From an uncultured Acidobacteriota bacterium (GTDB taxonomy: Bacteria; Acidobacteriota; Vicinamibacteria; Vicinamibacterales; UBA8438): a DNA stretch of 7,699 bases. The position numbers and the translations under genes are program-made. Shown here piece after piece: positions 6,252 to 7,699 of the stretch. Below the pieces are notes generated by a model that was given only the letters and a program-made list of their open reading frames with translations, searched no databases and had not been told where the DNA came from. Each line of letters begins with the position of its first letter. Within the stretch, counting starts at the first letter, position 1. The stretch is taken from contig CALBET010001222.1 of the NCBI GenBank assembly GCA_937888665.1, positions 1 through 7,699 of the forward strand, written 5' to 3'.

Positions 6252-7187
6252 ATGAAGATGACCACATTGCGGATGGCGGCGGTTGTGACAGCGGCGATGG
6301 TGGTGGGCGCTGGGAGCGCGTCGGCCCAACTCAGTGACACCGAGACCTGGGCGTCGCATCTGTCGAACACGTATCGGGTGGTGCCCAACGTCACCTATCT
6401 GAAGGCGAACAACCGCGAGAACACGGTGGACCTCTATCTGCCGCGGGACGCGGATGGGCCGCCCCCCGTGCTCATGTACATCCACGGGGGCGGTTGGACG
6501 GGCGGGTCCAAGGAAGGCAACGTGCTGCGGCTGCTGCCGTGGCTCGAGAAGGGTTGGGCCGTCGTCAACGTCCAGTACCGGCTGGCGGAGGTCTCGCTCG
6601 CGCCGGCTGCCGTCGAGGACTGCCTCTGCGCGCTCCGGTGGGTGATCCGGAACGCTGAGGAGTACAACATCGACGCCGACCGTATCGTCGTCACCGGCAA
6701 CTCGGCCGGAGGCCATCTCGCGTTGACGACCGGCATGATCCCGGTCTCCGCCGGTCTCGACCGCCAGTGCCCGGGTACTGATCCGCTGTCGGTGGCCGCC
6801 ATCATCAACTGGTACGGGATCACGGATGTCGGGGACCTGCTCGACGGGGCCAATATGAAAACCTACGCGGTCACCTGGATGGGCAGTCTGCCTAATCGAT
6901 TCGAGATCGCCGAGCGGGTCTCGCCGTTGACCTACGTGCGCGCCGGGCTTCCGCCCATCCTCAGTATCCATGGCGACGCGGACCCGACCGTGCCGTACCA
7001 GCACGGCGTGCGGTTGCGTGAGGAGTTGACGAAGGTCGGCGTGGCGAACGAGCTGCACACCGTGCCGGGCGGACGACACGGCGGGTTCAATCGTGAAGAG
7101 ACCGTCGCGATATTCGAGACGATCGACCGCTTCCTTGCGAAGCACGGCCTTGCAGGCACCGCGCCAGGCCGTACGTCCGGCAAGTAG
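6252..7187 (+). CDS. Secreted alpha/beta hydrolase (esterase/lipase-like)
   Basis: A complete 311-residue enzyme. Residues 1-26 are a signal peptide (MKMTTLR, hydrophobic AAVVTAAMVVGAG, cleavage ASA-Q), so it acts outside the cytoplasm. The oxyanion-hole motif is HGGGW (78-82). The nucleophile elbow is GNSAGG with Ser151. The acid is Asp244 in HGDADPTVP (D242 is also nearby) and the general base is His276 in GGRHGGF. This is the full triad in normal order and spacing for the carboxylesterase/feruloyl-esterase-like branch (BD-FAE or alpha/beta hydrolase fold-3) that cleaves carboxylic esters. VNVQYRLAEV, ALRWVIRNAEEYNIDADRI and SPLTYV are standard for the branch. Three cysteines occur (DCLC and RQC), which could form a disulfide after export. 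It follows the acylase after a repeat-filled 220-base gap and precedes another exported hydrolase by 54 bases, so the last two genes are probably co-transcribed. Substrate is unknown. Confidence 0.93.
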   Translation: MKMTTLRMAAVVTAAMVVGAGSASAQLSDTETWASHLSNTYRVVPNVTYLKANNRENTVDLYLPRDADGPPPVLMYIHGGGWTGGSKEGNVLRLLPWLEKGWAVVNVQYRLAEVSLAPAAVEDCLCALRWVIRNAEEYNIDADRIVVTGNSAGGHLALTTGMIPVSAGLDRQCPGTDPLSVAAIINWYGITDVGDLLDGANMKTYAVTWMGSLPNRFEIAERVSPLTYVRAGLPPILSIHGDADPTVPYQHGVRLREELTKVGVANELHTVPGGRHGGFNREETVAIFETIDRFLAKHGLAGTAPGRTSGK

Positions 7188-7229
7188 GCGGACGCCGTGC
7201 GGGAGCAGGCGTCGGTCACGTCGTACGAC

Positions 7230-7235
7230 GGAGGA
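7230..7235 (+). promoter_or_regulatory. Ribosome binding site of the third hydrolase gene
   Basis: GGAGGA lies 6 bases before ATG 7242 and supports that start for the partial gene. Confidence 0.7.
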
Positions 7236-7241
7236 GACAGG

Positions 7242-7699
7242 ATGAGGCTCGACACAGACTGGCGGCTACGACTTCGCGGCGCCGTGGTGGCAGCCACTGC
7301 GGTGGGGTTGGCGTGCGTGCCCACGCCGGCCCCGGCCCAGAACCTGGCTGAGGCTGTCCAGGCGTTCTGGACCGCGGACCCCGGTGACGACAGCGACGAC
7401 GCCATCGAGACCATCCTGGCGCGTGATCCCGCCATCGAGGCGCTCTGGCCGCTGGTTCGGTCCGGGCCTGTCCACGACCCCGATGCGCCGACGGGGCGAC
7501 AGGTCCTGAGCCGGAAGAACCCCGACGGCGTCGAATTCCGCTATGAGGTCTTCGTTCCGGAGAGCTATGACGCGGCGCGCCGCTACCCCGTGCACGTCTA
7601 CCTGCACGGCGGTGTTTCCCGTCCGCACCGAGAGGACACCCGTTTCTGGCGGAACACCGACCGGCACGTGCGAGATGACGCCATCGTGGTGTTTCCGGA
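7242..7699 (+). CDS. Exported alpha/beta hydrolase, N-terminal part (runs off right edge)
   Basis: An open frame of 152 codons from ATG 7242 reaches the window end without a stop. The N-terminus is a signal peptide: Arg-rich MRLDTDWRLRLR, hydrophobic AVVAATAVGLACV, cleavage at APA-Q near residue 33. An acidic helical stretch follows (about 34-75, containing AEAVQAFWTADPGDDSDDAI). The hydrolase fold then begins with FRYEVFVPESYD (99-110) and YPVHVYLHGGVSRP (115-128), where HGG would form the oxyanion hole, then DDAIVVFP. This order resembles secreted esterases of the dienelactone hydrolase, PHB-depolymerase or prolyl-oligopeptidase-like type with a helical N-terminal extension. The nucleophile, acid and histidine lie outside the window, so activity cannot be judged. 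The 54-base spacing from the esterase gene suggests a shared transcript. Confidence 0.82.
   Translation, partial: MRLDTDWRLRLRGAVVAATAVGLACVPTPAPAQNLAEAVQAFWTADPGDDSDDAIETILARDPAIEALWPLVRSGPVHDPDAPTGRQVLSRKNPDGVEFRYEVFVPESYDAARRYPVHVYLHGGVSRPHREDTRFWRNTDRHVRDDAIVVFP

Noticed and set aside
7219..7230. Perfect 12-base palindrome CGTCGTACGACG before the third hydrolase gene
   Set aside because: It could be an operator, but one or more 12-base palindromes are expected by chance in 7.7 kb of GC-rich DNA, and no second copy or linked regulator is visible.

Overview
The window is GC-rich bacterial DNA. Long spurious open frames lie opposite the real genes, Shine-Dalgarno sites are good, and three of the four intact or partial genes whose N-terminus is in the window carry export signals or membrane segments. 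The gene families, their style, and short palindromes with a CTGAAG centre in the gaps are reminiscent of soil Acidobacteriota of the Vicinamibacteria type. That assignment is an inference from memory, not a database result.

Left third, minus strand (1-1818): a decayed locus. The 3' half of a large STAND-type ATPase/TPR regulator (winged-helix part plus tetratricopeptide-like repeats) enters from the left edge. It has lost its 5' part at about 1565 and carries a frameshift in a run of ten C at 317-326. Joined directly to its broken 5' end, in another frame, is the C-terminal third of a PIN-domain (VapC-like) nuclease. This is either a deletion or recombination scar or an assembly join.

Middle, minus strand (1819-3421): an intact 435-residue UPF0324/YeiH-family membrane transporter (annotated elsewhere as putative sulfate exporter), followed by a short single-helix membrane protein ORF that overlaps its stop codon. 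Four tandem copies of CGACGCC sit in the start region of the small ORF, and its stop codon lies in the middle of a CTGAAG palindrome.

A 138-base divergent gap (3422-3559) separates the transporter from the right-hand genes. It contains the palindrome ATTATAAT, which presents a perfect TATAAT -10 hexamer on both strands.

Right half, plus strand (3560-7699): three secreted hydrolases in a row. The first is a complete penicillin-acylase-family Ntn amidohydrolase (823 aa, nucleophile Ser279). The second is a complete alpha/beta-hydrolase esterase (311 aa, triad Ser151/Asp244/His276). The third is the N-terminal part of another exported alpha/beta hydrolase that runs off the right edge. The acylase and esterase are separated by 220 bases with palindromic repeats, one abutting the esterase Shine-Dalgarno. 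The esterase and the third gene are 54 bases apart. Together they suggest extracytoplasmic amide and ester hydrolysis, with unknown substrates.

I saw no RNA gene, CRISPR array, complete mobile element or convincing new defence or biosynthetic system. The most unusual points are the PIN/STAND seam, the shared-core palindromes placed at gene boundaries, the symmetric -10 element, and the small membrane protein paired with the transporter.
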